NCBI GenBank assembly: GCA_973895155.1
Contig: OZ316891.1
Location: 31,744,001-31,808,000, forward strand
Direction of reading: 5' to 3'
Length of the DNA: 64,000 bases
DNA from: Marsupella aquatica
Taxonomy: Eukaryota > Marchantiophyta
Shown here piece after piece: positions 1 through 11,274 of the stretch. Made by a program: the position numbers and the translations under genes. Under the pieces are notes generated by a model. That model ran no database searches, was not told where the DNA came from, and was given only the letters and a program-made list of their open reading frames with translations. The stretch's first letter is position 1; every line of letters starts with the position of its first letter.

Positions 1-3000
1 TCCGGACCCCGAAGGTTTCCGCTTCTTCTTCTTCACTACCTCCACAGCCGATTCCTTCCCCTTGCCGCCAACATCCGGCACCGGGCCGTGTGTCACGGCT
101 GGTCCTTCGGCAATTACCACTCCTAGTAACTGGTTTGCTCCAACTGGAGATGGACCTGATGCAGCTAAGCATTTAAATACTGCGGCTTGCTTCTTCAACC
201 GCTCTGTTTGGTTGTCGGCCCGCCGCTGCAGGTTCTCCATCTTCCTTGTGATCTCCTCCAACTCCTCCTAGGTCTCATCCAGGTCTTTACGTGCCTCCTC
301 CAGCTCGTTCTTGGCTTCCTCCAGTTCCTTGTGGGCTTCCTCCAATTCCTTCTTCGTGGTAGCCCTCTCCTCCTGGGTTGCTTTTAGCTCCTTGTCGAGC
401 TCCGCTATGACCTCAGACTCCATATTATTCATCTTGGCATAAGTCTGGTCGAGCTGGGCATCCTTCTCTTGCAAGTCGGCCTTGAAGCTGGCCGTCAAGG
501 ATGCAAGCTCCTGCTGTAGCGCAATAATCCCTTGATAGGATTTCCCTAACTCGGCCTCCTTCTGCTCAAGGGCTCTTCGGATGACCTTGAGCTCTCCCTT
601 CAACGCCCTCCTCCTTCTCTGACTCTCCGCCGTGACCCGGTTGTTGGCTGCTATATGGGCCTCCTCTGCGTCTCTCAGCTCCTTCTTCCACTTCTCCCTG
701 TCCTTGATTGCGTCGGCCAATTCTCCCTGGGTCTGAGTTAGTTTATCCTTGATAATCTGATTATCAGCCTGCGCGGTATCCAACTGCCCCTGCATGATGT
801 TCAACTCATGCCGCTTAATCCGCAGTTCATCTTGGGCTTTCTTGGCCTCCCTTAGATCTTCAATCTTGGCTTCCATCCTCCTAAGCCGCCGGATGACCTC
901 GTCCTTCTTGCTTCTCTCTAAAGCCACCGCTTCTTCTAATTGGTGCTTTTCCAACTGCTCCCTCTGGAAAAAGGGTCCTACCTCCAACTCCTCCCCAAAG
1001 ATGCCGAGCGCAAGTTCCCCACACATCTCACCATACTCCATGGCTCTATTTTTAGCGTAGGTGGAGTAATTAGTAGGGATCGGCATTGCCCATTGCGGCC
1101 TCTGCTCCCAAGCCGTCTTGCGGATTTCTTCAATTGTGGCTAGAGGTTTGCTTCATTTTTCAGCTAGCCGCCTGATGTCCTCCGGCCAATCTCCTCCTGG
1201 CAAATTCTTTTCCCTAGCTAGGGCTGCCTTCTCTGCTTCCCTAAGTCTCTCCTGAAATTCCTGTGCCGTCTGCTTTATGCCGTCAAAGTTTGGGGGAGCA
1301 ACATCTGGTGGGGGAGACTCGGGGCTACTCTGTTGGTTGGGGTCCCCTCGAACTACTCTCGGAAGTGTGGGGATGAACCGCCCACAGGTCCTTACTCCTG
1401 GAACGTGATGGTCCGACCCATAGCCGGAGTTATCATGGCTGCAGTCCTCCACTGCCTCCTCTATTGGTTGGACCTCCGGCTTCTCCCTCTCCTCTTCGCC
1501 GGTAGGAGCTTCAGGTAGTTCTGTCTCTGATTCAGAGCTAGAGACTCCCATGTACATTCGAACTCCCGGCTTGGATTCCGGCCTAATTCTCTCCTTAGTT
1601 CCGGTAAAGGGGTTTTCCCTCCTAAGTCTGCTTAGGCTGACCTCTGGGGCAGTGTCCTGTATTGGTGCCGCTGCCGAAACCGGTGCTGGTGCCGGTGCCG
1701 CCTTTTCCTTCTCCAGCAATTTCAGCAGATTCTGCATGCTTGGTTGCTGCATCGGCTGGTCCTCTTTCCTTGGCTTAAACACCTGCTCAATCGTAGGGCT
1801 AACGGGCGGTTGAGGCTTCTCTGCTACCGGCCTTGGTGCTGGAGCTTCCTCTGGTGCCCTTACCTGCAGGGGAAGTGCGGGGGCAAAGGTCTGACCTCTG
1901 GCATACCGGCACAACAGCGGCATGTGATAACCAAGCCGTGATACGCTCCCCAGGCCGATTACCTGCTGCTCCTCCTTTAAGATCTTCTTCAATTGGTTGA
2001 GGAGGTACCCGTTGTAGTCCCGGGTTGGGTTTGGCCTCTCCGCCAGATAGACCTGTGCCTTGCCGATCTCTGCCCTCGGCAAGTTACAATGCATGGTCAC
2101 CCGTAAGAAGTCGATCATCTCTCCTATGTGCGGGTTGGTGCAGGTGTTCCGGAAGAAGCCATTCTTCGTTGATGGCCCATGGAACGACCGGAACTCCTTG
2201 TCAGGCAAGGTCTTCCTGGTATCGACTTTGGTCTTATTGCCTATCGGCAAGCCAAATACTTCGGCAATCACCTTGGGAGTAAGATAGAAATCCTTCCCAT
2301 ATATCCTCATGGAATTGGTCTCGGGTTCCCATGACCCCACGAACTCTAATAGGTCTGAATCCGGCACCTCCGGCTTCAGCCATGGTAATCTTACAAAGGC
2401 CTCCAAGCTGGATCCGGCCATGAAGCCTTGGTACTTCTTGGTTTGCATGGCCGTAAAGCATGCATCCTCCTCTCGTGCAAAATGTAGCTGCACCTCCTTC
2501 GGTAGGGTTGCCGCCCAGCCTTTCCAGGTGTCATCCCTGGTTGGAATGGCATTGATGGGATCGACCTCCTCCTCCTCGGCTTCTTCCTGCCTCCTGCTCT
2601 GCTGCTCGGCTAGCTTCTTTGGTGCCGCCAACCTCGTTCTTTTTGCCGGGGTGGCTCCTTCGTTGACGGCTCCCTTCCTCTTCATCTCGGCTGCCGTGGA
2701 TGTTTCTCCTAGCACCGTTGCCTGGGTCCACCTCTCCGTGCTACCCTTCAACTCCCAGTGGATGTCGTTGCAGTTCTTGATGGCCTCCCGTATGCCGACG
2801 ATTCTGTCCTTGCAAAACAGAAGATCGTCGAGCTGATTGGAAGTAGGAGTCCACAAGAACTCGGCCTTGATGAGTTCGCCTCCTAAGAAAGCCGTCTTCT
2901 GCAGCTCCCACAATCGAGCAAGCTCGTGTCGTTCTCGAGCTGCCCTTTCTGATTCTTCGTCCTCGTAAGTCTTGATGTACTCACTTGCCCGTTCGAACAA

Positions 3001-3300
3001 GCATCCCCAGAAATGTGTCGCTTGATTGATGTTGATCATACCCTCCTTAGGTCGATCGTCGGTATCTGCTCTCTCCCCGAGTGCTTGCCTAAGCAGCTGA
3101 CAGTAGTTGGCCTCCCGTAGTCGTCTGCTAAGTTTGTGCTCGCAAATGAGCCACCATTCCCTGCAAGCACTCCTTACCCCTCTCCTCCTCTGGTCCTTCC
3201 TTCCGTTGATCCTTCCTAGCCACCGATGCTTAGCGCGCCCTAACCCTAATCGTGTTTTCACCCCCAGCGTCCTTACCTCCGGCCTCGGCCTGGGTTCCAT
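1..3300 (-). pseudogene. Uncharacterised mobile-element-like protein: globular block, Pro-rich linker, long coiled coil; two in-frame stops; leaves the left edge
   Basis: An ATG at 3300 opens one reading frame that runs to base 1, broken by TGA at 1153-1155 and TAG at 268-270; coding quality continues in the same frame past both stops. After a basic N-terminus, residues about 260-470 form a globular block with short motifs such as RLPWL, IYGKDFYLT, AEVFGLP and DFLRVT. A Pro/Ala/Glu-rich linker follows to about residue 715, then about 270 residues rich in Glu, Lys, Leu and Gln (coiled coil), then a basic tail (KKKKRK) close to the window edge. The same domain order occurs at 28037-29936 on the other strand, so this is a dispersed family. 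The globular block vaguely recalls plant proteins annotated as 'putative plant transposon protein'; I cannot confirm that. No catalytic residues are recognised. A gag-like or structural role is only a guess. Confidence 0.6.
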
Positions 3301-4224
3301 AGTCGCCCTTAATTGTTTATATTTTCCTTGTTTTGTCCCTAGACTAAGGTGTTTCTTGGGTGCATTCCTGCTTTACCCACTTAACTGGCTGAGTGATTCC
3401 TGGCTAGGCATCACAGGGCCCCTGGTTCTGTCCTATTCCATCAACAAGGTACGTTGTCATTCGAGTTACCTCATCTCAATTTCCTTTGCTTTTCTGGATT
3501 TTTTGTCCAGTCTAACGACAGGGATTGTGTGTTGCTCAGGTAAGTAACACAGGGCTAGTTGTTACATGTCCATTTTGCATTTCCTTTAGAGCTCTTGCAT
3601 GCGTTGCTGTGCAGGAATGCTCGACTTCAAGGAGACCCCAGGGAAGTGATGCCCTTGGTGGTGCTGGAATTGGTCCCCAGCAGTCTAGCGCTCCTTGAAG
3701 GAGAGGCAGGTTGCCTGGGAGGGGGGGCTTGGAGTTGGCAGCCAAGTGCAATCCAGTTTAGAGCCTGGTCATAGGGTTGGGTGGTCCGGGAGACAATTCC
3801 AATAAAATATTGAGTCATCGGCTGAGCGAGTCAGTAAGGAAATTCTGACTTGGCCAACTGTGTTCGAGTGGAGGGAATTGGAGTGGTGGGCCTGACCCTG
3901 ACTGCACATGGCTGAAGCACAAGTCCTGCATGTGCAGATCCCAATCTCTCTTGTGCTTACGTTGACACTGGAGTCCTTGCCACCAAAGGGTTCGTCCCTT
4001 CCCACCCGAAATTACTCGGAGAAAGTTACAATGAATATTTCAAGCCAATGACCAGGAGAAATGGCCGGGATGGGCAAGGCCCTCTTGGTATTGGTCCAGT
4101 GAAGGTGGTCTCCCAAGCAATGGTCCAAGATTCATGCCTGCCCATTTTTTATACTAGCAATTCAACTTTGGTTCTGGAGCAAGGTTTGCGTTCCCTCACT
4201 CAGTTTGCGGGTCTTTAATAGGCC
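3301..4224. other. No gene seen
   Basis: Only short overlapping frames without family features occur here. The segment separates the minus-strand gene on the left from the plus-strand ORF at 4225. I see no repeat, RNA gene or promoter that I could defend. Confidence 0.4.
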
Positions 4225-4974
4225 ATGTTGGAGATTCACATATACCTCCCGGAAATGGACCCATACTACTGGGGCGATGGGGCCCTTCTGAATCAGCTGA
4301 AGAGGCTGGATTCGAGTCTTATCTTGCGTATTTTTAAATTAATTGTGCAGGCATCCGACTTGAACCAATATCATTTTTACTTAGATGAGCAGGAAGGGGT
4401 TATTTATATTCAGTGGGACAGATATGTTTGTTGGTGTAATCGCTTAGTTCTCCTTCTTCTGAAGACTGGTGCAGTGAGGCGTCTGATTCTCCACTGCTAC
4501 CATGTAGTAGATGGCAATCCCTTGTATGATCCAAACTTTTATGCTGCCAATAGAAGTGGAGCATTCGATGAGATCCAAGATATCATTGATGATCTCCCAG
4601 ATCCTCTTGCCACAAAGTTCCTCATTGACAGTGGTGGGAAACTTCATTCCTATCGGAGCCGTGAACTACCTCCTAGACCTCTATGTAGGTTCTTCAAGAT
4701 GATCTATAGCACTGGTCTGTGGACTAGTGTGCTAGCAAATGGGGAGGCATGCACTTGCTGCGTTAATGCTTGCTGTGACATTCCGTCACGTAGGTATTCG
4801 GTAGCAGTAGTGGATCCCGCTACCGGAGTGGTGGACTTTCATTGGTTGTGGGCTTATGATCATACGGTCACCCATATCCCTCATTGGCCCAAGAAGCATA
4901 TATTGCGATTTGATGTAGCGCGGTTTGATACTGATACAGAGCCTGAAGATAGTGAGGATGAGATCTTAGTGTAG
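4225..4974 (+). CDS. Hypothetical protein, 249 aa, acidic C-terminus
   Basis: A complete ATG-to-TAG frame of 249 codons. The middle is hydrophobic and aromatic-rich, with a cysteine cluster near residues 173-182 (CTCC, ACC). The C-terminus is strongly acidic (TEPEDSEDEILV). I do not recognise a family. It lies 350 bp upstream of the exons of the transposase-like gene on the same strand and could be an accessory or first ORF of that element, but no splice junction ties them together. Composition looks protein-like rather than random. A host gene cannot be excluded. Confidence 0.4.
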   Translation: MLEIHIYLPEMDPYYWGDGALLNQLKRLDSSLILRIFKLIVQASDLNQYHFYLDEQEGVIYIQWDRYVCWCNRLVLLLLKTGAVRRLILHCYHVVDGNPLYDPNFYAANRSGAFDEIQDIIDDLPDPLATKFLIDSGGKLHSYRSRELPPRPLCRFFKMIYSTGLWTSVLANGEACTCCVNACCDIPSRRYSVAVVDPATGVVDFHWLWAYDHTVTHIPHWPKKHILRFDVARFDTDTEPEDSEDEILV

Positions 4975-5916
4975 AGGTGCTGTAGTTCACCATCCTTCAT
5001 TTTGAGACATTTTCAGACTGCACAATTTTGTACTTTTAAAGTCTTCACCTGTAGAGACTTTCATTCCAGTGGACATCATTTGCATTGTATTCCCTGATGC
5101 TGTGCCTATCATTTTCATGTGCCATGCTATCATTTTGTTGGCTTTGTCTGTATTTTTCCACGGGAAGTAATGATAAAACCACAGACTTGGTAACTTGCGG
5201 TTTAGAATGCAAGCCAGTTTAAGAAGGCAAACCCGTGTTACTAAACCGTCAACCGCAAGTATAGGTTTCCTATGTCTCCGAACTGAACTTCCTGTGTGAA
5301 GAGGTTGAAGTGATGTTGTCATTGCTGGATTGTTTGCAGGGAAGAATTGTCATGTTCTTATGTCGTCCGTGCCTGTATATCGGGTCAACAATGAGTCAGG
5401 AGACCAAAAGCATTTGGGGTCCCTTAGTTACAAGGAGGGTTGGACCTTGGCTGACGCTAGGCAAAAGATGGTGGACCTGGAACTTTGGGATTTTGAGTTC
5501 CAGTTTATTGATGTCAATTTCAATAGTCGAATTAAGGTTTCCTGGGAGAAAGGCAACCTCATTGAGGACTGTGGAGGGAAACTCGTCGTTATCCCAAAGG
5601 TTGGGACTGCAGTACCAGTGTGAGTACTAGGCACTGGTGTCGACATTGGGAGTAGCAATGCTTCCAATGGTACATCTCAAACTTGCAGCCAGGGTGATGA
5701 CCTTGACACCCAACGTGTCGAGGGTACTGACTGGCTAGGAGATGAGCTCCCGTTGCCCAATCCTTCCCTTGTTGACACTCCTCGACCAGTTGAGGAGCAG
5801 GTGCTGCAAGTGAGTCTTAAGTCAATGACTATGCCAAAGGAACTAGAGAGGCATTGGTTGAAAGAGGTTGATAAGTTGAAGGAGCACATGGTGTCCATCA
5901 ATGCTGCACACCACAA
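4975..5916 (+). other. Probable broken 5' exons of the transposase-like gene
   Basis: A frame at 5330-5623 (97 codons) starts just inside a likely acceptor (TTGTTTGCAG, ending at 5340) and includes the segment LADARQKMVDLELWDFEF. A second frame at 5753-5965 is rich in Lys, Glu and Leu. They sit on the same strand as, and directly upstream of, the zinc-finger-like frame at 5917. I take them as decayed 5' exons of one gene, but the joins are not certain. Confidence 0.3.
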
Positions 5917-7101
5917 GTGGAAAGTAATGACTTGGGACAAGATGGTGTTCCTTGTGGTAAGATAGAGTGTGTAGAGTGTCAGTGCAATAGGCTGGGAACG
6001 TCAAAGGGGTTGATGGACAGAGGGAGCATCACTAACTGCTTCACCAATTTCAAACACAAACATCTCATTACAGATAAGCATGCATCAAATGTGGCAACTA
6101 ATAGGGGTGAGAAAATTGACCAAGTGGAGATCTCCAAGAGGGCTGCAGCATCTTTACTGAGTGATAGAAGCACTCTTGACATTCATGTCAAGATTGTGGA
6201 GCGTGTGAATGACAGTCAGGTGGTTGACCATCAGACTTTTGAAATCGTAGGTGACCTTAGCAAGGAGCCTGTGGAGCTGCGCAAGTTTAAACTTTTGTGT
6301 TATTTTTGCACAGAGTATCTTGTATTGATACAACGTAATTTGGAGTCCAATTTGCAGTCCCATTGTAGTAGTGTGAACCACTTAAATGCAGTGGCCAGAA
6401 GTCAGAAACCACCCATTGGTCAACCAGTTCTATCAGGAAAGGCAGGCAGGCCACCCAGAAGCGACAAGAGAGATGTTCGACAAAGAACAATTGCAGGATT
6501 CTTAAGTCGACAAGCTCGAGATAAAGCTTCCAGCAGTCAGCCTAGGGGTAGCGAATCAAGTGGAGGCTCGAGCAGCCAGACTGGGGATTTAGCACCAGAT
6601 AAAGGTATTGTGCATGGATGGTCGTTGTTGTGTTGGGGGTTGTGGAGAGATGTGGTCATATACAGAGGGGAAGTCAGGCCTATCAAGGAAATCCTGTTTG
6701 ACCAGCTGAAAGTGGAGGGTGACTAGTTTGCAAAGCCTCTAGTCATTGCCGAGGTGTGGTGTCTATCAACCCAAGAAACATGTGCTATACAAGGACTGTT
6801 TAGACACAAACAGTGCAGTAGAATGTCAGAGGCTGGCGGTGGTTTTCGAGACCTTACTTGCCAGCAATGTTACTCAATAAAATTTAGGGATGATTTTAGA
6901 GGAAGAGTTAGTCAAGAGGCCATCTCAACTCTGAAAAGAGGGAGCAGAGGGACCGGGAAGGGTCGACGGTTAGATTACCTTATAGTTCCTGAAATCAATT
7001 TTCAGGCAAAAGTGTATAAGAGGAACATAGTGAGGGAGAGAAGGCGTGTGAGAATGCTAAACACCGTCTATGCATGCTGCATGCACGAGTCCCTTCACTG
7101 A
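5917..7101 (+). pseudogene. N-terminal exons of a transposase-like gene: C2H2-like finger and AT-hook-like segment
   Basis: Frame 5917-6726 (269 codons) contains a C-x2-C ... H-x5-H pattern (CYFC ... HCSSVNH) that fits a C2H2-type DNA-binding finger. It is followed by a basic GRPPRSDKR stretch like an AT-hook and a Ser-rich linker. Frame 6754-7101 has more paired cysteines (LTCQQC) and basic stretches. Frames change between the pieces, and part of 6726-6754 is non-coding, so introns, frameshifts or both separate them. The layout (DNA-binding N-terminus before a D-D-E-like core at 7074-9873) is that of a eukaryotic cut-and-paste transposase. The family name is not recognised. Confidence 0.4.
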
Positions 7102-9873
7102 GGGATGTCTGCGAGGAGTCACGGAATAGGAAAGATGTGTTCAAATTTTGCAATTCCATTGTGTTGGCTCATCGAAGAGGAGCCTTTGGTGGGAGAGATG
7201 CATTGTGGGATTTGCTGAGAGATGTAGCTTCCAACCTCAATAGGGAAAAGCAGGGTCAGAGGTGGCGATCAGGGTCAAAGCTACTTGTCCAAACACTGTA
7301 CCAACATGGGGGAAGACATGTAGTTGACTGCCTACAGACTAATGGTCTAGGCCCTAGTCTGAACACCCTTCAACGAGATCGAAGGGGTATGGCAGTGTTT
7401 CGTGTTGGTATACGAGCGGAGCAATTCAAGTTTGTGGCCGAAGTGTACTCTCGACTGAAACAGAGGATGGGTATCGATGGTCCTGTGCCATGCTATGTGG
7501 CTGAGGATGAGACTGTTGTGAAGCGCACAGTCAGGTGATTTCATCGTCATGATTATCATCTATCATTGAATTTGAGCTCGGTACTTGTTACCATGGCTAG
7601 ATTGACTCGGCAATTCACTGAAGTTTTCATGTGCCATGCAGATGGCAGCCTAAACATGATACACTTTTGGGATTTTGTGGAGAGAAAGAGAACCATAAAT
7701 GTGTGGTGGGCTTGACATGAAGGTTGGAGAGGGAGAGGAGGGCTTCAACAACATAACTGAAGCCTTTCAAACATATGTTGTTGGCCACCAAGCAAGAGCG
7801 CTTGTAGTGAATCCCCTGGTTCGTGGATTTCCTCGACTCTGTGTAGGAGGTACCATTACATGCAACAAGTTTAAGGCGGACGATGTAAGAGATCAATGGA
7901 ATGACATTGGATCCCTATGGACCACTCATTGCTTGCAGTCAGTCGGCCCGCTCTTGGGCCATGCCAGTGGTGGGGATTCTCGTAGGAGGAAGCTCATGCT
8001 GGAAGACTACACTGGTAAAGGAATATAGGGGCCCAAACAGAACCTTTGCTAGGAAGGATGGCTATTGAGTCACTCGTTTACCACTGAGGGGCCCTATGTG
8101 CATGCTCATGGGTTACATGATCAAGATTACATCCACAATGGGAAGAAGCTCATCAACACATTGGATTCCTTGGCTAGAACATTGAAATTAGGGGCGCATG
8201 TGGCAAGTTGGAGTCATTTGGGGACTGTACAGAAGCTTGGTAGCCATGATGAACATGGCATTAACCTTGCAGACATTGGGCATAATGATAGACAGAATTG
8301 GGCTAGTGCACAGAGACTCTGTAGTAGGAAAGTAGTCTCATCATTGAGGAAGCTTCGACAACGGAAGGATGTGAAAGTGGAGATGTCACTCGGGACTGAG
8401 ATTTATGTAACCATATGTGCAGACTATTTTGATGTGTTCATGAACACATCCCTTACTTTGCGGCAACGGATTGTCCTATGTGGAAAAGTTGGTTTCTTTT
8501 TCAGACTTTGGAGACTCTGGTGCTTCCATGGGAACCATACTGTAGGTGGTAATACACAGCCAATTAGTTTTACAGCAAGTTGCGTCCCTATGCAAACTTT
8601 CCTGGACATTCAAATATCAGTGCATTTTGTGGTCCTTCTGATAGTCCAATTTAGAGAGAATTTCCGACATCTGCCAGTACCCTTGCAGATGACAGGCTCT
8701 GACTGTTGTGAACAGTTTTTCTCTAAAGTAGGTGGGATGAAAGGGAATGAGCGAAACTATGACTTTTCGGAACTTGTTGACTGTGCAACCTCTTTAAACA
8801 GGTTGGCAGCAATGGACCTGAGTCGTGGGATTGTAGGTGCAGGGAGAAGTCATAAGAAGCACAGGTCCATTTGGATGTCTCTCATTCCAGGCCCTAAGGA
8901 GGATGCTGATCAAGCAGACTATTCAGGCATAGAAACAAATGAGGAAGTTGCGGCAGCTTTGAAAGAGGGGTTGTTGTTGGCGCAAAATGTTGCCACTCAA
9001 CTTGAAATGAACCCATTCACATCTTGCAAAGACAAAGTGTGGTGGGATTCACCATGGATCATGGAACAGAAAGGGTCAAAGTTTGGTGGATGGTGTGATG
9101 TTCGAGTGGATGATCTCAATCCAGCGGATGATGTACTAGGTCCCTCGATCCAGCTCTCAACAGGACCTGTAGTTGGGCCACAGGTCCCGAGTACAGTACC
9201 GCCTTTTGTAGATCCTACTGCTGAAATACCTGTTGAAACTCCTATGGAAACGGAGTTGTTAGTAGATGAGGGAGATGATGGGGTTCCAGATGTTCAGATA
9301 GCTTCTGCTGGATGTGTGGTAGTTATGTCCGAGATTTATGCTGACCTGGTGTATGGTGAGCCTATTGTTGATGTGAAACCTACTGTGAGTTTCCAGGGTC
9401 GGCAAATATACAAGAGCACATTGGTTAGTCAGCTTGTTGGGAATCCCCATCTTAGTAAGGACCGTTTGACTCATGTGAAGCAGAGCATTTATTTCAACAA
9501 TTTAGTGGATAAGCCAGTGAATCGAGGTGTACCCACTATGTTCATGACTGTTGGTAGTGACTGTGGTGTATTATTTGAAGATAATACACCACAGGTGAGA
9601 GAAACTCGAAATTCTGGAGGAAGTTCTCGATGCTTGAAAGGGAAAGGAGTTCGAAAGAAAGGGTGTAGCCAGGACTCTAGTGCCCTCCCCAACCCAAAGA
9701 GGCCACGAGGTGTGGCAGTCAATGTGGCCACAGTACCTGACAGTCCTAAATATGTGTGGTGGATAGGACGAGTACAATGCATTCAGAGGAGGTATAATGG
9801 GAAAGTTGGTAGAACAAGAGAAGCTGTGGATTTGCTTGATAGGCCTGGTGCTGATCAGGGAGTGAAAGTTTGA
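7074..9873 (+). pseudogene. Transposase-like core of an unnamed eukaryotic family (P/KDZ-like layout), broken
   Basis: Exon 7074-7534 ends at a GT donor (7535); an AG acceptor at 7640-7641 restores the frame through TVRWQPKHDTLLGFCG. A frameshift near 7716, two in-frame TAGs (8026-8028, 8050-8052) and frame noise around 8020-8060 follow. The rest is one 602-codon frame to 9873. Candidate acidic residues lie in YVAEDETVV (about 7500), GLHDQDYIHNGKKL (about 8120) and SDCCEQFFSKVGG (about 8703). The middle (HGINLADI ... DRQNW, FFRLWRLWCF) follows the order I know from a widespread group of unnamed animal and plant proteins resembling P-element transposases. The acidic triad is inferred, not proven. 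The last ~250 residues are a divergent tail with no family match. This copy cannot make a full-length protein. Confidence 0.5.
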
Positions 9874-10428
9874 TTTGATTGGTTTTCACGGGTGGGAAAT
9901 AGCAGGCTAAAATTTGCGTACAATGTCTCCGATCCTGACTGGATTGACTTGGACTGTGTCATATCAGCAGTCACTTTATCAGTGAATCTTGGTTGTCCAA
10001 ACGTCTTCCACCTGGATCAGGCAGATGCAGTTGTTCTGGATGATTTTGTCCAGACCCAAAAGTGATTTGGGCGGGGATTTGGGTAAGCTCTAAAATTGTT
10101 TTCTGATGAATGATATTCATTGAATGATTGCAGGGCAATCAAGTTGATGTACAAGCGAGTACGTACTGTAACTATCTATCGTCTTCAATTCATATGCATG
10201 TGGAGAGGTTATAGATAGCATTTAATGTACATCTTTATGCCACAAGCAAAATGTAGTCTCCCCTAATTTGCATGTTCTGATGAGGGTTACTTGGCTTGCC
10301 TCAGGTGTCTTTGTTTGCTTGTGTTCTGTAACCTGGCCTGCAACAGACCGGGCAACAGACCCGACAACAATATGGTGTGTTCTAGACCCGGTTCTAGAGG
10401 GAGCACAGTGAAACATCGAATATATTGA
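9874..10428. other. Non-coding tail of the transposase-like gene
   Basis: No frame of note. Some translated stretches just after 9873 look protein-like in another frame, which suggests that the original C-terminus extended further before a frameshift. No terminal inverted repeat was found. Confidence 0.3.
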
Positions 10429-10911
10429 TTGGATGTACCAATGCCCAAGCGGGGGCTGAAGCATGACCCCACTCCACGAAGAGAAATGTTGCCGAGGAGT
10501 GGGCCTAGTAGGAACGGGAGTAGGAAAGCTGGAGACGGGACTGGAGAGGGGGCTGGAGAGACTAGGAAGCACGCTAGGAAGTCTCCTATTGTGATGTTAG
10601 CTAATGAAACAATCTGTCCCTCTAATTTCAAGAAGGACAGCAGTGAAGCCCAATGGATTTGCACTGAGTGTGGTGATGAAAGTCTTTGTAATATTTGCTC
10701 TCAGTTTGCAGAAGTGAATGCTCCCATCCCATATGAATGGAGCAACATTAAGAATCTGTGGCCTAGTAGGATGCCCAGTAGGATGTCTGGCACATTAGAG
10801 GCAGGAGTAGTGTTTGACTTCTCTGCCCTGTTAAGTGGAATACCGTGTGCAATGTCACCTCTGTTAATGTCTTGTAGTGAGATTTCGCTGGAATCGTTTG
10901 GAGAACTTTGA
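10429..10911 (+). CDS. Hypothetical Cys-containing small protein
   Basis: A frame of 160 codons. The first 55 residues are basic and Gly/Ser/Arg-rich. A zinc-ribbon-like pair of cysteine knuckles follows (CTECGDESLCNICS, about residues 81-94). The remainder is hydrophobic. It lies downstream of the transposase-like gene on the same strand and upstream of the LINE. It may be a late exon of the same element or unrelated. Function unknown. Confidence 0.25.
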   Translation: MDVPMPKRGLKHDPTPRREMLPRSGPSRNGSRKAGDGTGEGAGETRKHARKSPIVMLANETICPSNFKKDSSEAQWICTECGDESLCNICSQFAEVNAPIPYEWSNIKNLWPSRMPSRMSGTLEAGVVFDFSALLSGIPCAMSPLLMSCSEISLESFGEL

Positions 10912-11269
10912 TATGTAATCTAGTATGAATTAGCTGTCTAGTGATTTGTGTGCTAAAGTCCCAATGACTTTCACACATTGCCAAAAATTATATGGCAATA
11001 TGTTTGTTTAGTGTAAGTTGTAAGTGCCATTAACTGGCAGATAAAAAAAATGTGCACTCGTATTGGATGTCTTCACAAAACGATTTTTTTTATAACAAAT
11101 GAAGGGTATTTTAAATCCCAAAATCTGTGTGATTATAATAACATAGGTAAATTTTATATAGGATTGAAAATTCTCTTTAGAACAAACAAGATATATTTTA
11201 ATCTTCGTCCAAAATATAACTAGGGGTGCCTAGGGGACCTTCGGTCACAGGTATGTCTCATTACATTCC
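10912..11269. other. AT-rich spacer before the LINE
   Basis: AT-rich sequence with A and T runs and no coding frame. It lies between the small ORF and the first recognisable LINE codons. I could not identify a LINE target-site duplication in it. Confidence 0.35.
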
Positions 11270-11274
11270 CTTTA

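Noticed and set aside
1333-2836. Plus-strand frames opposite the gene at 1-3300 (for example 175 codons at 2309)
   Set aside because: Composition is that of the reverse complement of a coding region; the minus-strand frame shares motifs with 28037-29936.
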